Assembly (NCBI RefSeq): GCF_900100875.1
Contig: NZ_FNKQ01000005.1
Location: 124,001-188,000, forward strand
From: Halopelagius longus
GTDB lineage: Archaea; Halobacteriota; Halobacteria; Halobacteriales; Haloferacaceae
Length of the DNA stretch: 64,000 nt
Reading direction: 5' to 3'
Numbering within the stretch: position 1 is the first letter of the stretch; each line of letters opens with the position of its first letter. Both the position numbers and the translations under genes were made by a program. Shown piece by piece: positions 26,082 to 34,959 of this stretch. The notes below the pieces were generated by a model. It made no database searches, had not been told where the DNA came from, and saw nothing but the letters and a program-made list of their open reading frames with translations.

Positions 26082-26873
26082 ATGACCGCAGACGACCCCA
26101 CCACTCTGCAGTCGAGCGAGAAGTCCTTCGCTATCCTCGGTGCGCTCGTCGAACTGGGGGAGGCCGGGGTGACCGAACTCGCCGAGTATACGTCGTACCA
26201 CAAGAGTACCGTGTACGTCCACCTGCGGACGCTACAGGAGCTTGCGTTCGTCACGAAATCCGGCGATCGGTATCGGCTGACGTTCAAACTCGTAGAGTAC
26301 GGCGAGCGGATAAAGCGCGGGACGGATGCGTACGTCAACGGACGCGACGAGGTGGACGCGCTGGCCGAGAAGACGGGAGAACTCGCGAGTTTGGTCGTTC
26401 CGGAGGGCGAACGCGTCGTGGTCGCCTACTCGAAGCGAGGCGAGAAGGTCGCTCGGGACTTCACTCCGGAGGTGACGGTTCCGATGCGCTCGACCGCGGC
26501 CGGGAAGGCGATACTGGCGTACCTCCCCGACGGCCGCGATGCCGAGGCCGCCTCGACCGGCGCTCACGTCGATGCCGAGGCGGCGGACCTCGGGGAGATA
26601 CGGCGCGACGGGTTCGCGGTGACGGACGACCGGACCGGCGCGAACGCGAGCTCGGTCGCACCGCCCCTCCGGAAGAGCTCCCGCGCCGAGTCTCGGCGAG
26701 TGCCGGTCGACGTCCGGTCCGTCGCGGCGCCCGTCCTGCGCGGGGGCGCCCCCGTCGGCGCCGTGAGCATCACCGGTCCTACCAAACGGATCGAAGGCCA
26801 GTATCTGAACGACGTTCAGCGGCAAGTCGTCGCAACCGCGGAGCGTATCGAAACGAAGCTGCGATACGAGTGA
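26082..26873 (+). CDS. IclR-family transcriptional regulator (arabinoside region)
   Basis: The 263-residue regulator has a winged helix at about 10-70 (GVTELAEYTSYHKSTVYVHLRTL) and an IclR effector domain behind it (RSTAAGKAILAYLPDG, RSVAAPVLRGGAPVGAVSITGPTKR). An insert-like, Ala/Ser/Arg-rich stretch (GANASSVAPPLRKSSRAESRRVP, about 180-205) is longer than in the other IclR here. It is convergent with the first GH127 gene. It is the natural candidate to bind the GTTTAA palindromes upstream of that gene, which is inference. Confidence 0.88.
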   Translation: MTADDPTTLQSSEKSFAILGALVELGEAGVTELAEYTSYHKSTVYVHLRTLQELAFVTKSGDRYRLTFKLVEYGERIKRGTDAYVNGRDEVDALAEKTGELASLVVPEGERVVVAYSKRGEKVARDFTPEVTVPMRSTAAGKAILAYLPDGRDAEAASTGAHVDAEAADLGEIRRDGFAVTDDRTGANASSVAPPLRKSSRAESRRVPVDVRSVAAPVLRGGAPVGAVSITGPTKRIEGQYLNDVQRQVVATAERIETKLRYE

Positions 26874-26931
26874 CGCGGGTTTCGATATAAGTGCACTGAG
26901 GGCGGCACCTCCGTCAGAGCTCGGGACGGCG

Positions 26932-28890
26932 TCACGCGTATCGCATCCAGACGGTCATCGCGCCGGGGTCGCGGTTGTCCCACGCGTAGTAGGGTACTGC
27001 CCTGAACGCGGTCGCTTCGCGGTCGATCTCCTCGATCGGTCGATACAGTTCCGTCCGCCACTCCTCCATTCGCTCGGTCGCGGCCTCGCCTTCGAGGACC
27101 GTCACACCCCCGAGCAACTCCGGACAGTGTACGGCTCGGACCGACTCGGCGCCCGCGAGTATTAGTCGGTGGACCGGTTCAGCGTTGTCTGTCGCCTCCA
27201 GACAGTAGACGATCGGTCCGCGCCGCAGAGCGACACGGCCGACGTCGTCCCGAACGTCCGGATGTGCTCTGAGTACTTCGACCGTCGGGGGGAACGTCGC
27301 GTCGACGCGGTCACCGTCGCACCAGACACGTTCGATCGAGACGTACCCGTCGGTCGCTTCGGTGTCGATCGGCTCCCCGTTTACCGCCACTCGCGCCTCG
27401 TCGGACCACTCGGGCACGCGGAGGTTGACCGTGAACTCCACCGGTTCCGCGACGGACACGTCGAGGGCGACGTCGCCGGCCCACGGCAGTTCGCTTTCCT
27501 GTGTCAGGGCGACGGGTGTCTCGGCAAGCGACGTCTCGACCGCGCCCCCGACGTAGAGATTCACGTACAGCGATTCAGAATCGTTCGATCTGGCGTAGAC
27601 GAACTTCCCGAGCGACGCGAGCAGTCGAGCGACGTTCGGCGGACAGCACGCGCAGTAGAACCACTGCTCGCGGTGGGTATCTCCTCGCGTCTCCAGCGGA
27701 TTCCGGTAGGAGAACTCGGTCCCGTCGAGCGAGACGCCCGAGAGAACGCCGTTGTACAGCGTCTGCTCTACGAGGTCGACGTACTTCGCCTCGCCCGTGA
27801 GTTCGAACATCCGCTGACTCCAGAAGACGCTCCCGACGGCGGCGCACGTCTCGGCGCAGGTGGACTCGTTGGGCAGGTCGTAGTCGGCGGTGAACGCCTC
27901 GCGCTCGAAATCGGAACCGAGGCCGCCGGTGACGTACGTCCGTCGCGTCCTCAGGTTCGTCCACAGGCGCTCCAGAGCGTCGAACAGTTCCGGGTCGGCC
28001 GATTCTCGCAGCAGCGCGGCGGCGCCGGCGTAGAGGTACGTCGCGCGGACGGCGTGCCCCTCGACGGCTTCCTGCTCTCGCACGGGGGTGTGATCTTGGG
28101 CGTACCGCCCGTCGTACGCGCCCGTGTCGTCGCAGTACGTCCGACGGACCGACTCGATCGAGTCGAGGTTACGCTCGTAAATCGTCGGGTCGGCGAGTTC
28201 TTCGAGGCGGCCGAGTTCGCCCGCCAGCGGAGAAGGGTCGCGCCCCCGACGATTGACGAAGTACTCGGCGAGGTCGAGGTATCGGCGCTCGCCCGTGACG
28301 CGGAACAGCCTCACGAGGGCGAGTTCGATCTCCGGGTGGCCGGGGATCCGATCGGCGCCGTCGGGACCGAACCGATCGTCGATGTGGTCCGCGACCCGGC
28401 GAGCGACGGACAGAAGGGAATCCTCGCCGGTCGCGGAGTAGTGGGCCACGGCGGCCTCGACGAGGTGGCCGGCGCAGTACAGTTCGTGCATAACCGTGAA
28501 GTTCGTCCACCGCGTCGCGGAGTCCGCGAGCAGAAAGTAAGTGTGGAGGTAACCATCCGGCGCCTGTACCCGATCAATGAGCTCGATGAGTTCCTCCACC
28601 CGCCGTTCGAGGGTGGGCGCTTCGCGAGTCGCGAGCGTGTAACTCGCTGCCTCCAGCCACTTGTACGCGTCCGAATCGATGAACATCTGCCCCTCGAACT
28701 CCCCGCCCGCCTCCCCGACGACCCGACGGAAGTTGTCGAAACACCCGTTAGTCTTGAGGTGATCGTACACGCGTTCGAGCGTGATCACCCGATTCGTGTC
28801 GAGGCGAGGGCTCCAGAACTCGTCGTCGATCGTCACGTCAGCTAACGGAATCGGTCGGAGAGTCTCGTGCGTGGGTCGAGGGGCGTCCAT
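26932..28890 (-). CDS. glycoside hydrolase family 127 (beta-L-arabinofuranosidase-like), copy 1
   Basis: The 652-residue enzyme has an N-terminal segment DDEFWSPRLDTNRVITLERVYDHL and an (alpha/alpha)6 barrel with HELYCAGHLVEAAVAHY and YAQDHTPVREQ. It carries CACCPPN near residues 412-418. In GH127 those cysteines hold zinc and one is the nucleophile of a retaining mechanism. C-terminal beta domains end in PYYAWDNRDPGAMTVWM. There is no signal peptide, so it acts inside the cell on imported arabino-oligosaccharides. The ATG at 28890 is chosen because the upstream extension begins at TTG inside the palindrome. Confidence 0.9.
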   Translation of the reverse strand: MDAPRPTHETLRPIPLADVTIDDEFWSPRLDTNRVITLERVYDHLKTNGCFDNFRRVVGEAGGEFEGQMFIDSDAYKWLEAASYTLATREAPTLERRVEELIELIDRVQAPDGYLHTYFLLADSATRWTNFTVMHELYCAGHLVEAAVAHYSATGEDSLLSVARRVADHIDDRFGPDGADRIPGHPEIELALVRLFRVTGERRYLDLAEYFVNRRGRDPSPLAGELGRLEELADPTIYERNLDSIESVRRTYCDDTGAYDGRYAQDHTPVREQEAVEGHAVRATYLYAGAAALLRESADPELFDALERLWTNLRTRRTYVTGGLGSDFEREAFTADYDLPNESTCAETCAAVGSVFWSQRMFELTGEAKYVDLVEQTLYNGVLSGVSLDGTEFSYRNPLETRGDTHREQWFYCACCPPNVARLLASLGKFVYARSNDSESLYVNLYVGGAVETSLAETPVALTQESELPWAGDVALDVSVAEPVEFTVNLRVPEWSDEARVAVNGEPIDTEATDGYVSIERVWCDGDRVDATFPPTVEVLRAHPDVRDDVGRVALRRGPIVYCLEATDNAEPVHRLILAGAESVRAVHCPELLGGVTVLEGEAATERMEEWRTELYRPIEEIDREATAFRAVPYYAWDNRDPGAMTVWMRYA

Positions 28891-28998
28891 CTGCTCGGAC
28901 GTAGTTCGATCCCCTGTCTCATGAAGGTGTCTGTCGCAGTCAAACGGGCGAACCGGGAGGTGGACCGCACCATAATCGTCACCTCTGCCGCCACATCC

Positions 28999-29015
28999 GT
29001 TTAACAAGGTTAAAC
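28999..29015. promoter_or_regulatory. 17-bp palindrome, candidate operator 1
   Basis: GTTTAACAAGGTTAAAC has perfect 7-bp arms around AAG. It sits about 25 nt downstream of the minus-strand TATA-like box, so it would cover the transcription start of the first GH127 gene, the usual place for a repressor site. Confidence 0.6.
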
Positions 29016-29190
29016 ACGATCGCGGTGAGATATCTAAATACGTCTCACTGTTTCAGACGGGACCTGACGAGAACCGCCATCGACTCGCCCGGAGACGGAT
29101 CGGCGGACTTGTGCTTTACACTACTATAACTGTAATCTCCTTCCCAGAGAGACGATGACGTCGGGGCCCGGAACGCTCAGCCGCCCGATA

Positions 29191-29207
29191 GTTTAACCTG
29201 ATTAAAC
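29191..29207. promoter_or_regulatory. 17-bp palindrome, candidate operator 2
   Basis: GTTTAACCTGATTAAAC has 6-bp perfect arms and matches operator 1 at 14 of 17 positions. The centre-to-centre spacing is 192 bp, which would permit looping by a dimeric or tetrameric regulator. Confidence 0.55.
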
Positions 29208-29345
29208 GACCGGCGCAGTCGGTCCGGAGTTATCGAGCGTTTCGAGAAGGGCACTACGCGCGGCGGTTGCGGGGCACGCGACGGTTCAGTAAAAGAGGAG
29301 TAGTCGGGCGATTCCCCAGTCCGTCCGGTGAGAGCGTCTGTCCCG

Positions 29346-31283
29346 TCACCGGTCGGTTCGCAACCAGACGCGCATCGCACCGGGGTCGCGGTTGTCCCAC
29401 GCGTAGTAGGGAACCGCGGTCAGCATCGCCGTCTCGGTGTCCGTCCGTTCGACCGGCAAGTAGAGGTCGTCGCCCCACTCCGAAAGCGTCGGAACGTCCG
29501 CCGGGCCCTCGATGGTCACCACGCCGCCGAGGAGGTCCTCGCGGCGGTCGGTCTCCAGATCGGCGTCCGTCCGGAGGAGATACTGGTACACCGGCCGGTC
29601 GTTGTCGGCGTCTTCTACGCAGTAGACGAGTGGTCCGCGAACGAGTGCGACCCGCCCCGCGTCGGCCTCCACTTCCGGGTGCGCCACCATCCGCTCGACG
29701 GACTGTTCCAACGAGAGCGCTACGCGGTCGTCGTCCCACTCGCGACGCAACTCGACGTACTCGTCGCTCTCCGCATCGACTGACTCCCCGTTCACCGTGA
29801 CGCGGACGTTCTCGCACCACTCCGGCACGCGCAGGTACACCGAGAGCTCGGTCGGTTCGGGTGCGGTCACGCCGAGTTCTACCTCACCGTCCCACGGGAG
29901 CGAACTCCGCTGTGTGAGTTCGACCTCGGCTCCGTCGACCGTCACGGACACCGAACTACCGATGTACTGGTTGACGTACACGCCGTCGTCGCCGCGCGCG
30001 TAGAGGTAATTTCCGAGCGACGCGAGCAGTCGAGCGACGTTCGGCGGACAGCACGCGCAGGTGAACCATCCCTTCCGGTGGTGGTCGCCGCTACTTTCTA
30101 AGGGGTTCTCGTAGAAGAACTCGGCCCCGTCGGCCGAGACACCGGCGAGGAACCCATTGTACAGCGTCCGCTCCACGAGGTCCGGGTACTTTGCCTCGCC
30201 CGTGAGTTCGAACATCCGCTGATTCCAGAAGATGCTCCCCACGGCGGCGCATGTCTCTGCGTAGCTGTCGTTCCTGAGGTCGTAGTCCTCGGTGAACCCC
30301 TCGTGGGCGTGTTCGGGGCCAATCCCGCCGGTGATGTACATCCGCTTTTCGGTCATGTTGCGCCAAAGACGTTCGAGCGGTTCGACGAGGGAGGAGTCGT
30401 CCGTCTCGATGGCGAGTTCGGCCGCGGCCGCGTACAGGTACATCGCGCGGACGGAGTGGCCCTCCACGTACTTCTGGTCGCGAAGCGTCCGATGCGCCTG
30501 CGCGTACCGCCCGTCGTACGCCCCGTTCTCGTCGAAGAAGACCCCCTCGGGCGATTCCGAGTCGGGAATTAACGCCCCGTCGTCGTACTCGTACCCTCCG
30601 ATCTCGTCGGGATGGGTCAGTTCCCACTCCAGTCGGTCGTCCCCGCCCCGGCGATCGAGGAAGTACCTCGCGAGGTCGAGGTACCTGTCGGTCCCCGTCA
30701 CGCGGTAGAGCCGAATTAGCGCCAGTTCGATCTCCTCGTGACCGGGGACGCCGTCGACCTCGTCGCCGAACACGTCGTCGATGTAGTCGGCGAAATCGAT
30801 CGCAACGTCGAGCAGCGAACGTTCGCCGGTCGCGCGGTAGTGGGCGACCGCGGCCTCGACGAGGTGGCCAGCACAGTACAGTTCGTGCATCATGTGGAGA
30901 TTCGTCCACCGATTGTCGGGCTCGACTAGCGAGAAGTAGGTGTTCAGGTAGCCGTCCGCCTGCTGAGCGCTCGCCACGAGGCCGATCACCTCGTCGACCT
31001 TCTCTTTCAGGGCGGGATCGTCGCGTTTCGCAAGGACGTAGCTCGCCCCTTCGATCCACTTGTAGGCGTCGCTGTCTTGGAACCACATCCCCCGAAATCC
31101 GCCCGACTTCCCGTCGGCGACCCGCCGGAAGTTCCCGAGCGTGCCCGACTCTTCGAGTTGGTCGTACTGGTACTCGATCGTAACGTTTCGGTTCGTCTCG
31201 ATCCGCGACGACCAGAACTCGTCGTCGATCTCCACCTCGGCGAAATCGATCGGGGTAGCGGCTGCCCCACTACGGTCTGTCAT
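29346..31283 (-). CDS. glycoside hydrolase family 127 (beta-L-arabinofuranosidase-like), copy 2
   Basis: The 645-residue enzyme has the same architecture as copy 1: VEIDDEFWSSRIETNR near the start, HELYCAGHLVEAAVAHYRATGERSL, and the zinc/nucleophile motif CACCPPNVARLLASLGNYLYARG near 408-430. The C-terminus is PYYAWDNRDPGAMRVWL. The copies are clearly paralogous but diverged throughout, so different linkages or chain lengths are likely. No signal peptide is present. The ATG at 31283 follows a TATA-like AACATATCC near 31315. It lies upstream of copy 1 on the same strand and just downstream of the transporter ATPase gene. Confidence 0.9.
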   Translation of the reverse strand: MTDRSGAAATPIDFAEVEIDDEFWSSRIETNRNVTIEYQYDQLEESGTLGNFRRVADGKSGGFRGMWFQDSDAYKWIEGASYVLAKRDDPALKEKVDEVIGLVASAQQADGYLNTYFSLVEPDNRWTNLHMMHELYCAGHLVEAAVAHYRATGERSLLDVAIDFADYIDDVFGDEVDGVPGHEEIELALIRLYRVTGTDRYLDLARYFLDRRGGDDRLEWELTHPDEIGGYEYDDGALIPDSESPEGVFFDENGAYDGRYAQAHRTLRDQKYVEGHSVRAMYLYAAAAELAIETDDSSLVEPLERLWRNMTEKRMYITGGIGPEHAHEGFTEDYDLRNDSYAETCAAVGSIFWNQRMFELTGEAKYPDLVERTLYNGFLAGVSADGAEFFYENPLESSGDHHRKGWFTCACCPPNVARLLASLGNYLYARGDDGVYVNQYIGSSVSVTVDGAEVELTQRSSLPWDGEVELGVTAPEPTELSVYLRVPEWCENVRVTVNGESVDAESDEYVELRREWDDDRVALSLEQSVERMVAHPEVEADAGRVALVRGPLVYCVEDADNDRPVYQYLLRTDADLETDRREDLLGGVVTIEGPADVPTLSEWGDDLYLPVERTDTETAMLTAVPYYAWDNRDPGAMRVWLRTDR

Positions 31284-31416
31284 GTATGTACACTCCAAAC
31301 TCACTGTCGTGCCGGATATGTTTTTTGCAGGGGGCAACGGACGGACGCGGACGGTCGACAGAGAGTACACACGGAGACGGAACGGTGACGGTCGCCCCAG
31401 CAGGATCGGAACGGCC

Positions 31417-32508
31417 TCAGACGGACGCCTCGGGCGCCCGTTCGTAGAGGGGCGGGTTGTATATCGCGTCTCCGGTTCGGTCGAAGAGGTGCACGCGCTC
31501 GGTGTCGACCGAGACCCCGACCGTGTCACCGGGTTCGAGTTTCATCGAGGCGCTGGTCTCGGCGACGACGCTCTCCTCGTGTCCGTCCACCTGCAGATAG
31601 ACGATGTTCGACGAGCCCACCTGCTCGAACACCTCGACGGTCGCGGACGCCTGCGCGTCCGACGGATCGTAGTCGACGGTGAGATCCTCCGGACGGACGC
31701 CCAGTTCCGTGACGTCCTCCGAGTCGAGGGGCGACTCGAAGGCGAACGGGTCCGCGACGATGCGTCCGTTTCGTAGGGTCGCGTCGAGGAAGTTCATCGA
31801 CGGGCTGCCGATGAACCCGGCGACGAACCTGTTGGCGGGCTGGTTGTACGCCACCTCCGGGGGGGCGACCTGCTGGAGCGTCCCCTTGTTCATGATCGCG
31901 ATGCGATCAGACATCGTCATCGCCTCCTCCTGGTCGTGGGTCACGTAGATCATCGTCGTCTCCAGATTCTGGTGGAGCGACTGTAGCTCGGCGCGCATCT
32001 TCATCCGGAGCTTCGCGTCGAGGTTCGACAGCGGTTCGTCCAGCAGAAACACCTTCGGGTCCCGGATAATGCTCCGTCCGAGGGCGACCCGCTGTTGCTG
32101 GCCGCCCGAGAGTTCGCCGGGCCGTTGGTCGAGTTGCTCGTCGATACCGAGCATCGTCGCCGTCTCCTCGACCCGGCGCTCGATTTCGTCTTCCGGCACG
32201 CCCTCGTCCTCGAGTGCGAACGAGAGGTTCCGCTTCGCGGTCATGTGGGGGTAAAGGGCGTAGTCCTGGAAGACGAACGCGATTTCGCGCTCCTGCGGGG
32301 AATCTCCCGTCACGTCGCGGTCTCCGAAGTAGATGCGGCCGTCCGTCGGCTCTTCCAGTCCCGCTATCATGCGGAGGGAAGTCGTCTTTCCACAGCCACT
32401 CGGCCCGACGAGTACCAGGAACTCACCGTCTTCGATCGTCAGGGAGAGGTCGTCGACCGCCACGGTATCCCCGAATCGCTTATTGATAGCATCTAACGTG
32501 ACTCGCAT
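31417..32508 (-). CDS. sugar ABC transporter ATPase (MalK/UgpC/MsmX type)
   Basis: A 363-residue ATPase: Walker A GPSGCGKTT (about 37-45), Q-loop FVFQDYALYPHM (about 79-90), signature LSGGQQQR (about 134), Walker B VFLLDEPLSNLDAKLR (about 154-169) and switch THDQEEAMTMSDR. The regulatory OB-like domain follows GFIGSPSMNFLDATL. It energises a MalF/MalG-type importer. The matching binding protein and permeases are encoded divergently from 32676 on, so the transporter is split across two divergent transcripts. Confidence 0.93.
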   Translation of the reverse strand: MRVTLDAINKRFGDTVAVDDLSLTIEDGEFLVLVGPSGCGKTTSLRMIAGLEEPTDGRIYFGDRDVTGDSPQEREIAFVFQDYALYPHMTAKRNLSFALEDEGVPEDEIERRVEETATMLGIDEQLDQRPGELSGGQQQRVALGRSIIRDPKVFLLDEPLSNLDAKLRMKMRAELQSLHQNLETTMIYVTHDQEEAMTMSDRIAIMNKGTLQQVAPPEVAYNQPANRFVAGFIGSPSMNFLDATLRNGRIVADPFAFESPLDSEDVTELGVRPEDLTVDYDPSDAQASATVEVFEQVGSSNIVYLQVDGHEESVVAETSASMKLEPGDTVGVSVDTERVHLFDRTGDAIYNPPLYERAPEASV

Positions 32509-32675
32509 AGTTCCAGTTCACACGCGCATTCTACATGTATTTTTCGTAAGGGTTAGGCACGGACCCTCTATCGTCGGCGTCTCGGCCCGGAGCCCCCTAC
32601 GAAACCGGGCCCAATCGAGTCAGACGAATGATTTATCCCGGATGATATCCATGTTAATTTGTGATGGAGGAACAG

Positions 32676-33962
32676 ATGACAGACGGCTACCCCCGGCGCC
32701 GACTACTGCAAGCGGTCGGCGCTGGGGCGATGGTCGGGACCTCGGGGTGTATCGCGAGGGCGATCAGGAAGCAGAACGCGGCGAGCACGATCACCTACGG
32801 CGACCGAGAGGACACCGCCGACCTGTACGCCGAAAACTACAACAGCGCCACAGACGGGCTAGACGTCGATTTCACGCTGACGGACAGCCGGTACAGAGAC
32901 ACCATCACCAAGGTCAAAGCCGGCGCACGGGTTCCGGGCGTGTTGGGACTCGACGTCGTTCGGTTCCCCTACTTCGCGGAGATCGAGGTTCTCGAGGATC
33001 TCTCGGGGTTCTACCAGTCGCTCCCCTACCGGAAGGATTTCCTCGGCGACGTCGCCGAACTGTACGGCATGTACGACGGGAAACGACAGGGGGTCCCGTT
33101 CTGGCTCGACACCAGCCTCTACTTCTACAACAAGCGGCACTTCGAGCGGGCGGGGCTGGACCCGGAGAACCCGCCTGCGACGTGGGGAGCGTTCCGCGAC
33201 GCGCTCGAAACGCTCGACGAGGGGCTCGACAAGAACCGTCCCCCCCTCGGAGCGGCGTTCACGACCGGTCTCGCCGGCTTCTTCGGCTATCCGTTCGTGT
33301 GGGCTAACGGGGGCCGGATAGTCAACGAAGCGCGGACGGAGGCGATGTTCGACGAGACGCCCTCCGTCGAGGCGCTCGAATACTGGGTCGACATCAACGA
33401 CAGCGGGCTGATGACCGACCCGCTGTCGACAAACTGGACGGACTGGCACAGCATGTTCTCGAACGGCCAGTTGTCGATTATCTTCACCGGAGGGTTGGGG
33501 CTGAACAACATCGCGGATTCCAACCGAGAACTGTTCGAGAACGACCTCGGCACGGCGATGCTACCGAAACCGGAAGGCGGAACCCGTTCGAGTTTCCTCG
33601 GCGGCAACAACCTCGCGATTACGACGTCTCTCCCCCAAGAGGACAGGCGAGCTGGCGAGAACTTCCTTCGATGGGTGAACTCCGAGGAGGGGATGAAGAC
33701 CACGTGGGAGCTCGGGTTCATGCCCGGGCGCAAGCGCGGTTTCGAAGTCGGCCTCGCCACCGAGGAACCGTACGACACGCTTCTTGAGGGGTATCGAAAG
33801 ACGCTCGAACAGGGGAACACGCCGAAGTACCCCAACTACGAGGAGATCGACCTGATCTTTACCAACGCGTGGTCGCGGGCGCTTAGCGGGAGCGCGACCC
33901 CGAAACGGGCGCTCTCGGCGGCCGCGACCGAAGTGAACAACGAGGTATTCGACGATGTATAA
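32676..33962 (+). CDS. family 1 sugar-binding lipoprotein (MalE type)
   Basis: A 428-residue extracellular solute-binding protein. The Tat-like start MTDGYPRRRLLQAVG leads to lipobox GTSGC with Cys25. GDREDTADLYAENYNSAT, GVPFWLDTSLYFYNKRHFE and WTDWHSMFSNGQLSIIFTGG are typical of sugar-binding family 1. The ATG at 32676 is chosen because GGAGG (32666-32670) sits five bases upstream. The ATG at 32664 is an in-frame alternative, supported by a TATA-like ATTTATCC at about 32631. Neighbouring GH127 enzymes suggest arabino-oligosaccharides as ligand. Confidence 0.9.
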   Translation: MTDGYPRRRLLQAVGAGAMVGTSGCIARAIRKQNAASTITYGDREDTADLYAENYNSATDGLDVDFTLTDSRYRDTITKVKAGARVPGVLGLDVVRFPYFAEIEVLEDLSGFYQSLPYRKDFLGDVAELYGMYDGKRQGVPFWLDTSLYFYNKRHFERAGLDPENPPATWGAFRDALETLDEGLDKNRPPLGAAFTTGLAGFFGYPFVWANGGRIVNEARTEAMFDETPSVEALEYWVDINDSGLMTDPLSTNWTDWHSMFSNGQLSIIFTGGLGLNNIADSNRELFENDLGTAMLPKPEGGTRSSFLGGNNLAITTSLPQEDRRAGENFLRWVNSEEGMKTTWELGFMPGRKRGFEVGLATEEPYDTLLEGYRKTLEQGNTPKYPNYEEIDLIFTNAWSRALSGSATPKRALSAAATEVNNEVFDDV

Positions 33963-34048
33963 CCGAATACGGACCCGACGCGTCGAGGAATCGAGCCGAC
34001 GAAGCGATCGAATGCCCGGCCGACCGGACCCCGAACGGAGGTGGGATC

Positions 34049-34954
34049 ATGGCTGACGGCGTCGGTCGCGAGACGGGGGAGCTCGATCACCGCCTTACAC
34101 TCATGCGGGAGGTCGACTGGAAACCGTACGTGTACGTCCTCCCGATGATCCTGATCTACCTGACGCTCGTCCTCTACCCGGTCGCCTACTCGCTGTGGAT
34201 GAGCTTCACCGACTTCACGACGGTGACGCAGGTCGAGTGGGTCGGAATCAAGAACTACGCGAACGTGCTCACCGAGGGCCGTTTCTGGAACGCGCTCGTT
34301 AACTCAGCGGTCTACTCGCTGGGGACGGTGGTCTCCATCTGCTTCGGACTGCTGTTGGCGTTGATCTTGAACTCGGAAGAGATCCGCGGAAAGACGCTCT
34401 TCCAGAGCGTCATTTTCCTGCCGTACGTCCTCCCTATCGTCGTCGCGTCGGTCCTCTTCAGTTGGATGTTTACCGAGTTCGGGATCGTAAACTCGTTCCT
34501 GATGGAGATCGGAGTCATCGGAACTCCGATCGGATGGCTGAGTTCGCCGACGCTGGCCATGCCGACGGTCATCGTCGTCACGGTGTGGAAGAACGTCGGA
34601 TTCAACATGCTGATATTCATGGCGGGACTCCAGTCGATTCCGGACGGCGTCTACGAGGCCGCTCGGATCGCGGGCAAGACGCGGTGGCAGACGTTCCGTC
34701 ACGTCACCCTGCCACTGCTGAAGACGCCGTTGGTCATCACGACTATCCTCGGGATGATCGGCGCGATCCGCGGCTTCGACGCGATCTGGGTCATGACCGA
34801 AGGTGGGCCCGGCAACGCAACGGAGACGCTGGGCGTGTACTTCTACCGCGTCGCGTTCGCATCCGGCGATTTCAGTAGCGGGGCGGCGATCGGCGTGCTC
34901 ATGTTCCTGATATCGATCGCACTGAGCGGTGCGGTGTTCTGGTACTCGAGGTGA
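34049..34954 (+). CDS. sugar ABC permease, MalF/UgpA type
   Basis: A 301-residue permease with about six membrane helices. The first is VYVLPMILIYLTLVLYPVAYSLWMSF, the classic MalF-family start. The coupling loop is GVYEAARIAGKTRWQTFRHVTLPLLKTPLV near 194-223, matching the EAA motif. A strong GGAGGTG ribosome-binding sequence precedes the ATG. It follows the binding-protein gene and overlaps the region of the next permease start, so they are one operon. Confidence 0.93.
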   Translation: MADGVGRETGELDHRLTLMREVDWKPYVYVLPMILIYLTLVLYPVAYSLWMSFTDFTTVTQVEWVGIKNYANVLTEGRFWNALVNSAVYSLGTVVSICFGLLLALILNSEEIRGKTLFQSVIFLPYVLPIVVASVLFSWMFTEFGIVNSFLMEIGVIGTPIGWLSSPTLAMPTVIVVTVWKNVGFNMLIFMAGLQSIPDGVYEAARIAGKTRWQTFRHVTLPLLKTPLVITTILGMIGAIRGFDAIWVMTEGGPGNATETLGVYFYRVAFASGDFSSGAAIGVLMFLISIALSGAVFWYSR

Positions 34955-34959
34955 TAACG

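Larger units (their letters stand above)
28891..29345. other. 455-bp regulatory gap between the two GH127 genes
   Basis: No gene is seen. On the minus strand it carries a TATA-like GTATTTAGATATC (about 29029-29042) flanked by GTGAGA and TCTCAC (29025-29030, 29043-29048), plus the two GTTTAA palindromes listed separately. It is the promoter region of the downstream GH127 gene, which therefore need not depend on read-through from copy 2. Confidence 0.55.
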
